12,676 bases of DNA, taken from NCBI GenBank assembly GCA_036732565.1, contig DAINCF010000186.1, positions 1 to 12,676 on the forward strand. The letters are read 5' to 3'. Position 1 is the first letter of the stretch. The number at the start of each line of letters is the position of its first letter. This DNA comes from JAIVJN01 sp036732565. GTDB taxonomy: Bacteria; Acidobacteriota; Vicinamibacteria; Vicinamibacterales; UBA2999. The notes beneath the pieces were generated by a model. It worked only from the letters and a program-made list of their open reading frames with translations. It searched no databases and was not told the origin of the DNA. This document shows positions 1-5,911 of this stretch, piece after piece. The translations under genes were made by a program, and so were the position numbers.

Positions 1-767
1 GGCCTGGCTTGGGTCCGCGGGTGCGGCCGCTGTCGGCCGAGCCGTGCAGCGACGTCATTACGATGATCTCGGCGGACGCGGCCTTCGAACGCGAGCAGGT
101 CACGATGGCGGCGAACGGCACCACGGCGACCGTCGACCCGAATGTCGATATCAGCGATGGCCCGGACGGACGGGCCAACGATCTGCGCGTGGGTGATCTA
201 CTGATGATCAGACGAGGCAACGCGAGCGCGCTCATGCACATCACCGCCGTGGATGGCAATCAAACGGTGACGTTCGGTGCCGGCGACTCCCTCAACCTCA
301 ACCAGTTCGATCCCACGCGCGCGCGACTCGGGACCATCAATCGGCTGGTCACGGCAGAGCCGGGTCAGCCTCAACCTCCGCTCAACGACTTCGAGGCGAC
401 GCGCATTCGCATGATCACGTATTACGTTGAGGTTCCCACAGCCGATCTTGCGAATCCGCGCGTCATGCGCCGCATCAACAACGGACCGCCAAACGCCGTC
501 GGCATCGACGTCGAAGCGCTGCGCTTCACCTACGACATCACCGACGGGGTCAACAACCCGACTGGCGTCCGTCTGGTGGCTGCGGACTTCGCGGCGGGTG
601 GTGCGTGCGGCGCCAACCCATGCTCGCCGAATCAGATTCGCATGGTGAACGTGACGCTGGCCATGCGGTCGCAGGCCAAGCTGGACACCACCAACGACTA
701 CCACCGCAACACGCTCTTCACGCAGGTGAGCGCGAGGAGCCTCTCGTTCTTCGATCGGTATCAATGA
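1..767 (+). CDS. PilW-like type IV pilus minor pilin, C-terminal part (5' end outside window)
   Basis: The reading frame is open to the left edge (first complete codon at position 3), so the TTG at position 9 is not a credible start and the prepilin N-terminus is missing. The visible ~255 residues contain a stretch like the C-terminal domain of PilW-type pilins: a line beginning NDFEATRIRMITYYVEV, then EALRFTYDITDG, then IRMVNVTLAMRSQAK, and the ending TQVSARSLSFFDRYQ. A CGANPC pair could form a disulfide. PilW-like proteins are minor pilins that help prime type IV pilus assembly at the inner membrane. The stop overlaps the start of the next gene (ATGA at 764-767), so the two are probably translationally coupled in one minor-pilin operon. 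The family assignment rests on the C-terminal pattern and the PilX-like neighbour. Confidence 0.72.
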   Translation, partial: PGLGPRVRPLSAEPCSDVITMISADAAFEREQVTMAANGTTATVDPNVDISDGPDGRANDLRVGDLLMIRRGNASALMHITAVDGNQTVTFGAGDSLNLNQFDPTRARLGTINRLVTAEPGQPQPPLNDFEATRIRMITYYVEVPTADLANPRVMRRINNGPPNAVGIDVEALRFTYDITDGVNNPTGVRLVAADFAAGGACGANPCSPNQIRMVNVTLAMRSQAKLDTTNDYHRNTLFTQVSARSLSFFDRYQ

Positions 768-3676
768 CTCCTATGAAACCGCAATCCGAATCCGGCGTCG
801 CGCTGCTCTCGGCGATCCTGGCCCTGATGTTCATGTCGGCCATGGTGATCGGCTTCATGTCGATGGTGGATGCCGATCAGCGGTCGTCGATGATCAATCG
901 CGACCAGACACAGGCGTACGCCGCGGCGCACGCCGGCGTGGAAAAGCTCACGGCGGACCTCGGACAGCTCTTCACGCAGGTGACCTACAGCCCCACGGGG
1001 GCGCAGGTCAATGCACTCACCACGACGGCCATGACGCCTTCCATCCCGGGGACCACTTACACACGACCGGAGGGTGGTTCGGGCTATCGCGTCACGTTTA
1101 CGGACCTGACGGGCCCCAACGGCGTCGGCGGGCCCGACGGCAACCCTGACGTGGTGGGCCCCCTCGATGGCAGGCTCATTACCAGTGGGCCGTTCGAGGG
1201 GCTGAAGGGCCTGATGACGCCGTACACCCTCCAAGTCACGGCGCAGGCGACGGGCAATTCCGAGGTCCGCATGGAGCGGGAGCTCCAAACCGTTGCCGTG
1301 CCGGTGTTCCAGTTCGGCATGTTCTCGGAGAACAGCCTGAGCTTCTTCGCGGGGCCGGACTTCTCGTTCGGTGGCCGCGTGCACACGAACCAACACCTGT
1401 TCCTCAAGCAAGACGGCAACGCGACCCTGACGTTGCAGGACCGCGTGTCGGCGGTCGGCGAGATCATCAGGACCCATCTCTCGAACGGCGTCAGCTCTCA
1501 TTTCGGCACCGTGCGTATGGCGCTAGCGCCGGGGTGTCCGGCCGCGCCCACCGCGGCCAACGGAGCGTGCCGCGACCTGGAAGAGGATGAAGGCAGTCAG
1601 ATCGGGGCACTCGGCTCGGCAGACAATCCAGGGTGGCTCGACGTTTCGACGGACGATTACGGCGGGTGGATTACGAATGGGGACACCGGCGCACGCCGTC
1701 TCGACCTCCAGATCGCGCGCGACGGCGCACAGCCGATCGATCTGATTCGCGTGCCGCCTGCCGGCGAAGCGACCAACAGTCCGATCGGGCGACAGCGCTA
1801 CTACAACATGGCGTCGGTGCGTATCCTGCTGGCGGATACGTCGGCGGATCTCACGGGACATCCAGGCGCAGTGGGGAATCCCGTCGCGCTCAGCGGGTGG
1901 TATGCCGCTCCGCAGGGCCTGACCGCAGTTCCACAGGGGATTGACGCGGCCGGCTTTCACCCTTTCGCGTGGTCTGGTGGGCTACCGACAGTCTTGCCGC
2001 TAATCGACAGCGGGTATCGGACGGACATCATCAGTTTGGTGCCCTTGCAAACTCCGTCCACGATCGGCGGCTTCATCTTGATCAACAAGCAAAACAAGAA
2101 CGGCGTTTGGGCCGATGTCACGCGCGACGTCCTAAGCTTGGGCTTCACCGGCCGTCGACTCTCAACCGGCGTGCTCGATTCACCGGACACGGACAATATG
2201 TGTCCTGAGTACCACCCGAATGCGGTGATTCGCGTTCAGCGCGTGGCGGACGATGCGCCCAACGTCGCATCGTGCGGTCCGCTCGTTCCTACGGTTGCTC
2301 CCTCGCTGCTCTCGACCGGGCTCGCTTTCTGGCCGAACGTTCTCTACGATCCTCGGGAAGGGATGCTGCGAGACAACGAGGCTGGACGTCCGGCGGCTCC
2401 GGGCGGGCGGCAGCGGCTCTACTTCGGCGGCGTGATGCACTACGTCGAGTTGGACGTCAACAATCTCCGCCGGTGGCTCTACGGCTTGATTGGCAACGCC
2501 AACACCGGCTGCCCATCGGGCAATACGACTGTGACATGCCCAATGGATGTCACCGGCTACGTGGCGTACTTCTCCGATCGGCGAACGAACCGGAACCTGG
2601 CCAATCAAGAAACGGGCGAGTTCGGCTGGGAAGACAACATCAACAACAACGCCGCCGGCACGCCCAATGACCAGCTGGATGGCGCATTCGTCGACACAGC
2701 GAATGTCACTCGCTGGGCAGAGGACGTCAACCAGAGCGGTGCGCCCGTCGAGACGTATGGCAACATTGCCCGATCTGGGGGAAGCCCGATGATGGCTCTT
2801 GCGACGATGGCGTTGTACCCCAACGCGACCGCCGTCCCGCCCGTCACCAATTACAGCCTGTGGCAGAATCCGATCGATCGAAATGTCGCTCGTGTGAACC
2901 AGGCATTCTTCTTCCGTCGCGCGCTCAAGCTGACGCATGGCGGCCGTGACAACTTACCCAGAAACGGAAACCAGGGACTTACAGTGGCGGCTGAAAATCC
3001 CGTGTACGTCGAGGGCAACTACAACGCCTGCAACAACAACTCGCCCAACGAGGTCGGCGGAGTTGTCCCCAGGTTCGGGAACCAATACGGGACGCAGTGT
3101 GTCGGTGGCGTTGGCTTCGGCAACACGCCCGGTGTCGATCACGTCTCGGCGTCCGTGATCGCCGATGCGGTCACGTTCCTCTCGAACGCCTGGAACGACA
3201 TCAAATCGTTTCGCAACCCTCACGCTGTGGATGCCACAGATCTCACGAACGCCTTCCCGGCAGAGTATCCCGGGGAGACAAATGCTCCCGCCAGTCCGAG
3301 CGCCCGGGAGGCGGTGGACACCTGGTATCGCCTGGGCATCATCTCCGGGAAGGGCCTCGGATTCCCACGCGCAGGATACGCCGGCGGGAACGATCACACC
3401 GATTTCGGGACTGATGGCGGCGCGCACAACTTCATTCGCTACATTGAGAACTGGGGCGGCGCGGAGTTGCGCTACCGCGGGTCGCTCATCAGCTTCTACA
3501 CGAGCCGGCAGGCCACTGGCACCTACAAGTGCTGTGACATCGTCTATTCGCCTCCAGAGCGCCACTACGCGTTCGACACCGACTTCTCGAATCCCAGCTT
3601 GCTGCCGCCGCAGACGCCGATGTTCCGGGATCTCAACACGCTGAAGTTTCGCCAGCTTCTGCGTCCGACGCAGTAG
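764..3676 (+). CDS. Very large PilX-like type IV pilus minor pilin / pilus-associated protein (970 aa)
   Basis: The chosen start is the ATG at 764, overlapping the PilW-like stop; an in-frame ATG at 773 is the alternative. The N-terminus (ESGVALLSAILALMFMSAM, residues ~9-27) is a PilX_N-type prepilin segment. Cleavage after Gly11 would leave Ser, not Glu, at mature position 5, as in GspK/PilX-type tip pilins. Typical PilX proteins are under 250 residues, so about 850 residues here form an extra exported region. Visible landmarks are FFAGPDFSFGGRVHTN (~194-210), GYVAYFSDRR (~598-607), an Asp/Asn-rich stretch (~622-665, including WEDNINNN and EDVNQSG) that may bind calcium, VYVEGNYN, ADAVTFLSNAWND, DFGTDGGAHNFIRYIENW (880-897) and a C-terminal Cys923-Cys924 pair. 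The resemblance of the C-terminal part to long acidobacterial PilX-like proteins is from memory. Its likely role is as a pilus-tip or surface component, and the large domain may stand in for a PilY1-type adhesin. Confidence 0.8.
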   Translation: MTPMKPQSESGVALLSAILALMFMSAMVIGFMSMVDADQRSSMINRDQTQAYAAAHAGVEKLTADLGQLFTQVTYSPTGAQVNALTTTAMTPSIPGTTYTRPEGGSGYRVTFTDLTGPNGVGGPDGNPDVVGPLDGRLITSGPFEGLKGLMTPYTLQVTAQATGNSEVRMERELQTVAVPVFQFGMFSENSLSFFAGPDFSFGGRVHTNQHLFLKQDGNATLTLQDRVSAVGEIIRTHLSNGVSSHFGTVRMALAPGCPAAPTAANGACRDLEEDEGSQIGALGSADNPGWLDVSTDDYGGWITNGDTGARRLDLQIARDGAQPIDLIRVPPAGEATNSPIGRQRYYNMASVRILLADTSADLTGHPGAVGNPVALSGWYAAPQGLTAVPQGIDAAGFHPFAWSGGLPTVLPLIDSGYRTDIISLVPLQTPSTIGGFILINKQNKNGVWADVTRDVLSLGFTGRRLSTGVLDSPDTDNMCPEYHPNAVIRVQRVADDAPNVASCGPLVPTVAPSLLSTGLAFWPNVLYDPREGMLRDNEAGRPAAPGGRQRLYFGGVMHYVELDVNNLRRWLYGLIGNANTGCPSGNTTVTCPMDVTGYVAYFSDRRTNRNLANQETGEFGWEDNINNNAAGTPNDQLDGAFVDTANVTRWAEDVNQSGAPVETYGNIARSGGSPMMALATMALYPNATAVPPVTNYSLWQNPIDRNVARVNQAFFFRRALKLTHGGRDNLPRNGNQGLTVAAENPVYVEGNYNACNNNSPNEVGGVVPRFGNQYGTQCVGGVGFGNTPGVDHVSASVIADAVTFLSNAWNDIKSFRNPHAVDATDLTNAFPAEYPGETNAPASPSAREAVDTWYRLGIISGKGLGFPRAGYAGGNDHTDFGTDGGAHNFIRYIENWGGAELRYRGSLISFYTSRQATGTYKCCDIVYSPPERHYAFDTDFSNPSLLPPQTPMFRDLNTLKFRQLLRPTQ

Positions 3677-3681
3677 GTCGA

Positions 3682-3707
3682 GGTCCGGCTGAAGCCGGAC
3701 CCCACGC
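3682..3707 (-). repeat. REP-like hairpin A
   Basis: Read on the minus strand: GCGTGG, stem GGTCCGGC, loop TTCA, stem GCCGGACC. On the plus strand the perfect 8-bp stem is 3682-3689 with 3694-3701. GTGG replaces the usual GTAG next to the stem. It lies 5 nt after the PilX-like stop codon and is inverted relative to hairpin B, as in BIME-type REP pairs. It has no T-tract, so it is not a standard intrinsic terminator. Confidence 0.75.
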
Positions 3708-3761
3708 CTGTCAGGACTCTCACGCCTGACAGACCTCACGCATGACCGCAAGACTTGCGTG
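3703..3761. repeat. Spacer with two more dyads and CACGC direct repeats between hairpins A and B
   Basis: CTGTCAGG (3708-3715) is perfectly complementary to CCTGACAG (3725-3732), and CACGCA (3737-3742) to TGCGTG (3756-3761). Three imperfect direct repeats begin with CACGC at 3703, 3721 and 3737 (spacings 18 and 16 nt); the first two share CACGCCTG. Together with A, B and C this makes five hairpins in about 126 nt. No open reading frame or T-tract terminator is credible here. Confidence 0.6.
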
Positions 3762-3782
3762 GGGTCCGCCTTCAGGCGGACC
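3757..3782 (+). repeat. REP-like hairpin B
   Basis: GCGTGG, then stem GGTCCGCC (3763-3770), loop TTCA, stem GGCGGACC (3775-3782). It matches the reverse complement of hairpin A at 24 of 26 positions. The two differences are the two partners of a single stem base pair (G-C in A, C-G in B), so pairing is preserved. It lies head-to-head with A. Confidence 0.78.
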
Positions 3783-3783
3783 T

Positions 3784-3807
3784 GGGCCGGCTGAAGCCCG
3801 ACCCTAC
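3784..3807 (-). repeat. REP-like hairpin C, degenerate
   Basis: On the minus strand: GTAG, GGTCGGGC, loop TTCA, GCCGGCCC. Six of eight stem positions pair. It keeps the exact GTAG tetranucleotide and the TTCA loop of copies A and B but has decayed in one arm. It lies 38 nt before the start of the zinc-ribbon gene and may be part of its leader. Confidence 0.6.
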
Positions 3808-3845
3808 GTACTCTCGCCGCAGCGGCGTGTCATCATAGGCGACGC

Positions 3846-4523
3846 ATGTCGCCCGTTCGCACGTATCGCGCCGGGGAATCCATCGAGGACTACTGTCGCG
3901 CCTGCAAGACCGATCGCATGCACACCGTCATTGCCGCGGATTCGCAGGGACAGCCGATTCGCGTGTCGTGTGGCTACTGCCGGAGCGAGCACAACTATCG
4001 CGGCGGCCCGCGCATTGCCCCGTCGAGCTCGCCGTTTCAATTCGATCAGTCGGACGAGACGACGACGGCGCGGCCGCGAGCCGAGGAACGGCAGCCTCGC
4101 CGACCCGCCCGAACCGGCGAAAGCTTTCCGATTGTGAGTGAGCGCGAGAGGAGCGCCCCGCCCATCATGATGCCCGACGAGTCCACCGCTGATCTCGAGC
4201 TACTGCTGCGTCGCATCATCCGTGAAGAGTCCGGGGTCACCCCGGTCGTGCCCGCGGAGAAATGGCGCGGTGGTCAGCTCGTGCTTCGCCCCGGCGCAGA
4301 GGGGCTGCAGGAGAAGAGCTGGCCGATCGAGACCTTCTTTCACAAAGTGGTGATGCTGCGCAATCGACTGCGAACGCTCGAACAGCAGATCAACGCCTCG
4401 GAGCTGCCAGATGACGTCAAGGTGCGTCTGCAAGGCTACGTGAGCGGGTGCTACGGTACGCTCACCAGCTTCAACGTGCTGTTCGCCGACGAGGCCGATC
4501 AGTTCAAGGGCAGCAGCGAGTAG
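3846..4523 (+). CDS. Zinc-ribbon protein of unknown function
   Basis: 225 residues starting at ATG 3846, with only a weak ribosome site (AGGCGA) upstream. The N-terminal ~52 residues contain two CxxC knuckles, CRAC (Cys17, Cys20) and CGYC (Cys42, Cys45), 21 residues apart, as in a single zinc ribbon. Residues ~53-115 are Pro/Ser/Arg/Glu-rich and look disordered. The C-terminal domain (~159-225) looks helical: FFHKVVMLRNRLRTLEQQIN, then a loop, then LQGYVSGCYGTLTSFNVLF. There is no signal peptide, so it is probably cytoplasmic. I do not recognise a named family, although similar CxxC-plus-helical proteins are familiar from acidobacterial genomes. A role in nucleic-acid or protein binding would be a guess. 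The stop codon is part of the GTAG of hairpin D, and the gene is convergent with the cupin. Confidence 0.8.
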   Translation: MSPVRTYRAGESIEDYCRACKTDRMHTVIAADSQGQPIRVSCGYCRSEHNYRGGPRIAPSSSPFQFDQSDETTTARPRAEERQPRRPARTGESFPIVSERERSAPPIMMPDESTADLELLLRRIIREESGVTPVVPAEKWRGGQLVLRPGAEGLQEKSWPIETFFHKVVMLRNRLRTLEQQINASELPDDVKVRLQGYVSGCYGTLTSFNVLFADEADQFKGSSE

Positions 4524-4543
4524 GGGCGGCTCGCGAGCCGCCC
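4520..4543 (+). repeat. REP-like hairpin D, containing the stop codon of the zinc-ribbon gene
   Basis: GTAG (4520-4523) is followed directly by a perfect palindrome: GGGCGGCTCG (4524-4533) pairs with CGAGCCGCCC (4534-4543). It can be read as an 8-bp stem with a CGCG loop. The TAG of GTAG is the stop codon of the upstream gene. The hairpin sits between convergent genes and could block readthrough, but there is no T-tract on either side. Confidence 0.75.
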
Positions 4544-4562
4544 CGGCGTGGGTACACAAACG

Positions 4563-4997
4563 TCATTGTGTCGCCTTCCACTTCGCGGTGACGCGCTCGA
4601 TCTCCCCGCCAGGCGCCCAGATCACCAGCACCTTCGCGCCGTTGGGGCCGGACTTGTGCCGCACGGTGTCCGTCGCGCGCACGCTGACGCTCGTGCCCGG
4701 GGTCAGCTTGACGCCCTTGCCGTTGATCACCTGTTCCAGCTCGCCCTCGAGGAGATAGAACGTCTCGGTGACGCCATGGCGATGATCGTTGGAGTCGCTG
4801 TTGGCGGGAAACACCAGCTCGGCGACTTCGACCTCGCTGCCGCCGAGCGACTGCGCATCGACCAGCACGCGCAAGGAGGTGCCCCCCGGGCTCTTGTAAG
4901 TTTTCCCCGTCGGTGCGGGACTCTGAAGGTTCGCGCCCACGTACGCGGTGAGCGCGATGGCGTAGATCACGGTCAGCGGGAGCAGGATGCGCTTCAC
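4563..4997 (-). CDS. Signal-anchored cupin-domain protein
   Basis: 144 residues starting at GTG 4997. The start is fixed by a strong GGAGGA ribosome site 5 nt upstream. Residues 1-22 (KRILLPLTVIYAIALTAYVGA) form a signal peptide or membrane anchor, so the domain acts outside the cytoplasm. The small beta-barrel shows the cupin metal-ligand pattern: DHRH (His72, His74), Glu78 in the segment ETFYLLEGELE, and His114 in the second cupin motif. Single-domain cupins of this size include metal-dependent isomerases, dioxygenases and sugar-binding proteins; the substrate cannot be read from the sequence. The gene is transcribed divergently from the Rieske gene, and two tandem REP-like hairpins lie in the shared upstream region. 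It is convergent with the zinc-ribbon gene, with 39 nt between them. Family certain, function unknown. Confidence 0.86.
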   Translation of the reverse strand: MKRILLPLTVIYAIALTAYVGANLQSPAPTGKTYKSPGGTSLRVLVDAQSLGGSEVEVAELVFPANSDSNDHRHGVTETFYLLEGELEQVINGKGVKLTPGTSVSVRATDTVRHKSGPNGAKVLVIWAPGGEIERVTAKWKATQ

Positions 4998-5002
4998 GGT
5001 GT

Positions 5003-5008
5003 TCCTCC
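5003..5008 (-). promoter_or_regulatory. Ribosome binding site of the cupin gene
   Basis: GGAGGA on the minus strand, 5 nt before the GTG start. It decides in favour of GTG 4997 as the start codon and is one of only two strong Shine-Dalgarno sequences I see in the window. Confidence 0.8.
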
Positions 5009-5042
5009 AGCGGTGGACGTTAACACGCCCCGGACGGATTTC

Positions 5043-5071
5043 GGCACCGCTAAAGCGGTGCCCTCCACTAC
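5043..5071 (-). repeat. REP-like hairpin E
   Basis: On the minus strand: GTAG (5071-5068), a 5-nt spacer TGGAG, stem GGCACCGC, loop TTTA, stem GCGGTGCC. The 8-bp stem is perfect (5043-5050 with 5055-5062 on the plus strand). The stem sequence is unrelated to A-D, but the tetranucleotide and loop type are kept. It lies in the cupin leader or promoter region. Confidence 0.72.
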
Positions 5072-5087
5072 GCGCACGACGAGGTTG

Positions 5088-5110
5088 GCAGGCCTAAAGG
5101 CCTGCGCTAC
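5088..5110 (-). repeat. REP-like hairpin F
   Basis: On the minus strand: GTAG (5110-5107), one spacer base, stem GCAGGCC, loop TTTA, stem GGCCTGC. The 7-bp stem is perfect. It is in the same orientation as E, so E and F form a tandem pair between the divergent cupin and Rieske genes. Apart from E and F, I see no clear promoter boxes in 4998-5169. Confidence 0.72.
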
Positions 5111-5169
5111 GTACGCTGTCGTCAATTCGCCTTTACGGAGACGATACAGCCAACCCGTAGCATCTGGGC

Positions 5170-5751
5170 ATGCCGTCCCTGGGATGGAAGCGACGCGACT
5201 TCTGCCTGAAGGCCTGCCGCACCGTGTCGGCGGTGACCATCGTCTCGGCCTTGCACGGCTGCGGCTCCGATAGTCCGACCGCGCCGAGTCAGCCGCCGCC
5301 GACCGGGACGACCCCACCGCCGCAGAATCCGACACCGCCGACCAACCCACCCGACGCGCCACCGACCAATCCGACGCCGCCACCGCCATCACCGATCGTG
5401 TCGCCGCTGCCGACGGTGTCTGCGGCTCTGATGGAAGGTGCGCTGGCCGTGACCGTCAACGGATCGCCGCTCGCGACGCTGTGGGGAGCGGGGCTCGCGC
5501 AGGTGGTCGTCGGCGGCATCGAACGGAGCGTGCTGCTCGCGCGCATCGGGCCCGAGGCGTTCACCGCGCTCAACGGCGTGTGCACGCACGAGGGGTGCGT
5601 CGTCTCCCGTTATGCGAGCCCGATCTTCGTCTGCCCGTGTCATGGCTCGCGCTACGACATCAACGGCTCCGTCGTCCAAGGACCCGCGCCGGCGGCGCTC
5701 CCGCGCCTCACGACCGAGTACGTAGATGGCGTGCTGAGAGTTCGCTTGTAG
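5170..5751 (+). CDS. Lipid-anchored Rieske [2Fe-2S] protein with proline-rich linker
   Basis: 193 residues. The N-terminus has a twin-arginine motif (KRRDFCLKA, residues 7-15), a short hydrophobic stretch and a lipobox-like LHGC with Cys31, which predicts Tat export followed by lipidation. Residues ~36-81 form a proline-rich tether built of PPP and NPTPP units. The C-terminal half is a Rieske domain: CTHEGC (Cys138, His140, Cys143) and CPCHGS (Cys155, Cys157, His158). Cys138/His140/Cys155/His158 are the cluster ligands, and Cys143/Cys157 are placed to form the disulfide seen in cytochrome bc-type, high-potential Rieske proteins. No cytochrome b or oxygenase gene is adjacent, so its redox partner is unknown. 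The ribosome site is weak. The stop codon lies in the GTAG of hairpin G. Confidence 0.88.
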   Translation: MPSLGWKRRDFCLKACRTVSAVTIVSALHGCGSDSPTAPSQPPPTGTTPPPQNPTPPTNPPDAPPTNPTPPPPSPIVSPLPTVSAALMEGALAVTVNGSPLATLWGAGLAQVVVGGIERSVLLARIGPEAFTALNGVCTHEGCVVSRYASPIFVCPCHGSRYDINGSVVQGPAPAALPRLTTEYVDGVLRVRL

Positions 5752-5774
5752 GGCGGTTCGCGACCTGTCCGCCC
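5748..5774 (+). repeat. REP-like hairpin G, degenerate, containing the Rieske stop codon
   Basis: GTAG (5748-5751) is followed by GGCGGTTCGCGACC, which starts like hairpin H, and later by CCGCC (5769-5773). Only the outer 5-6 bp (GGGCGG with CCGCCC) pair cleanly, so this looks like a decayed copy of the same subfamily. As at hairpin D, the TAG of GTAG is the stop codon of the upstream gene. Confidence 0.58.
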
Positions 5775-5802
5775 ATGTTGGGACTGGTCGCCGTTACGGG
5801 AC

Positions 5803-5830
5803 GTAGGGGCGGTTCGCGAACCGCCCCTAC
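5803..5830 (+). repeat. REP-like hairpin H, perfect 28-nt palindrome
   Basis: GTAGGGGCGGTTCG (5803-5816) is exactly complementary to the next 14 bases. GTAG is therefore present at both ends, read from opposite strands. The stem core GGGCGGTT with a CGCG centre makes it the same subfamily as D (GGGCGGCT). A T-tract is lacking. It lies 82 nt before the DUF1800 gene and just upstream of the candidate sigma-54 site. Confidence 0.78.
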
Positions 5831-5844
5831 ACCTGTGGCTCGGG

Positions 5845-5860
5845 TGGCACGCATCATGCC
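5845..5860 (+). promoter_or_regulatory. Candidate sigma-54 (-24/-12) promoter of the DUF1800 operon
   Basis: TGGCACG, four bases, ATGCC. This matches the RpoN consensus TGGCACG-N4-TTGCA at 10 of 12 fixed positions, with the invariant GG and GC at the correct spacing. The predicted transcript would start near 5871, leaving a leader of about 40 nt before ATG 5912. The site overlaps a dyad (GTGGCA 5844-5849 with TGCCAC 5862-5867). A match of this quality is expected by chance about once in a window this size, so only its position supports it. Confidence 0.35.
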
Positions 5861-5911
5861 CTGCCACGCTCGACCGTAGGCAGCTCTGCAGGACATCCGT
5901 CACAGCGAACC

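Noticed and set aside
605..763. Upstream in-frame extension of the PilX-like gene to ATG 605
   Set aside because: It would overlap the PilW-like gene by over 160 nt and bury the prepilin N-terminus. ATG 764 overlaps the upstream stop and puts the hydrophobic segment at the expected place.
3703..3761. Possible CRISPR-like array
   Set aside because: The CACGC repeats are short, imperfect and closely spaced, with no constant spacer length and no cas genes.
3682..5830. Palindromes read as intrinsic terminators
   Set aside because: None of the stems is followed by a T-tract on either strand. Repeated architecture with GTAG fits REP-like elements better. They may still affect termination in another way.
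5876..5889. GTAG followed by GCAG-CT-CTGC as a tenth REP-like unit
   Set aside because: The stem is only 4 bp and the loop does not fit the family, so it is within chance.
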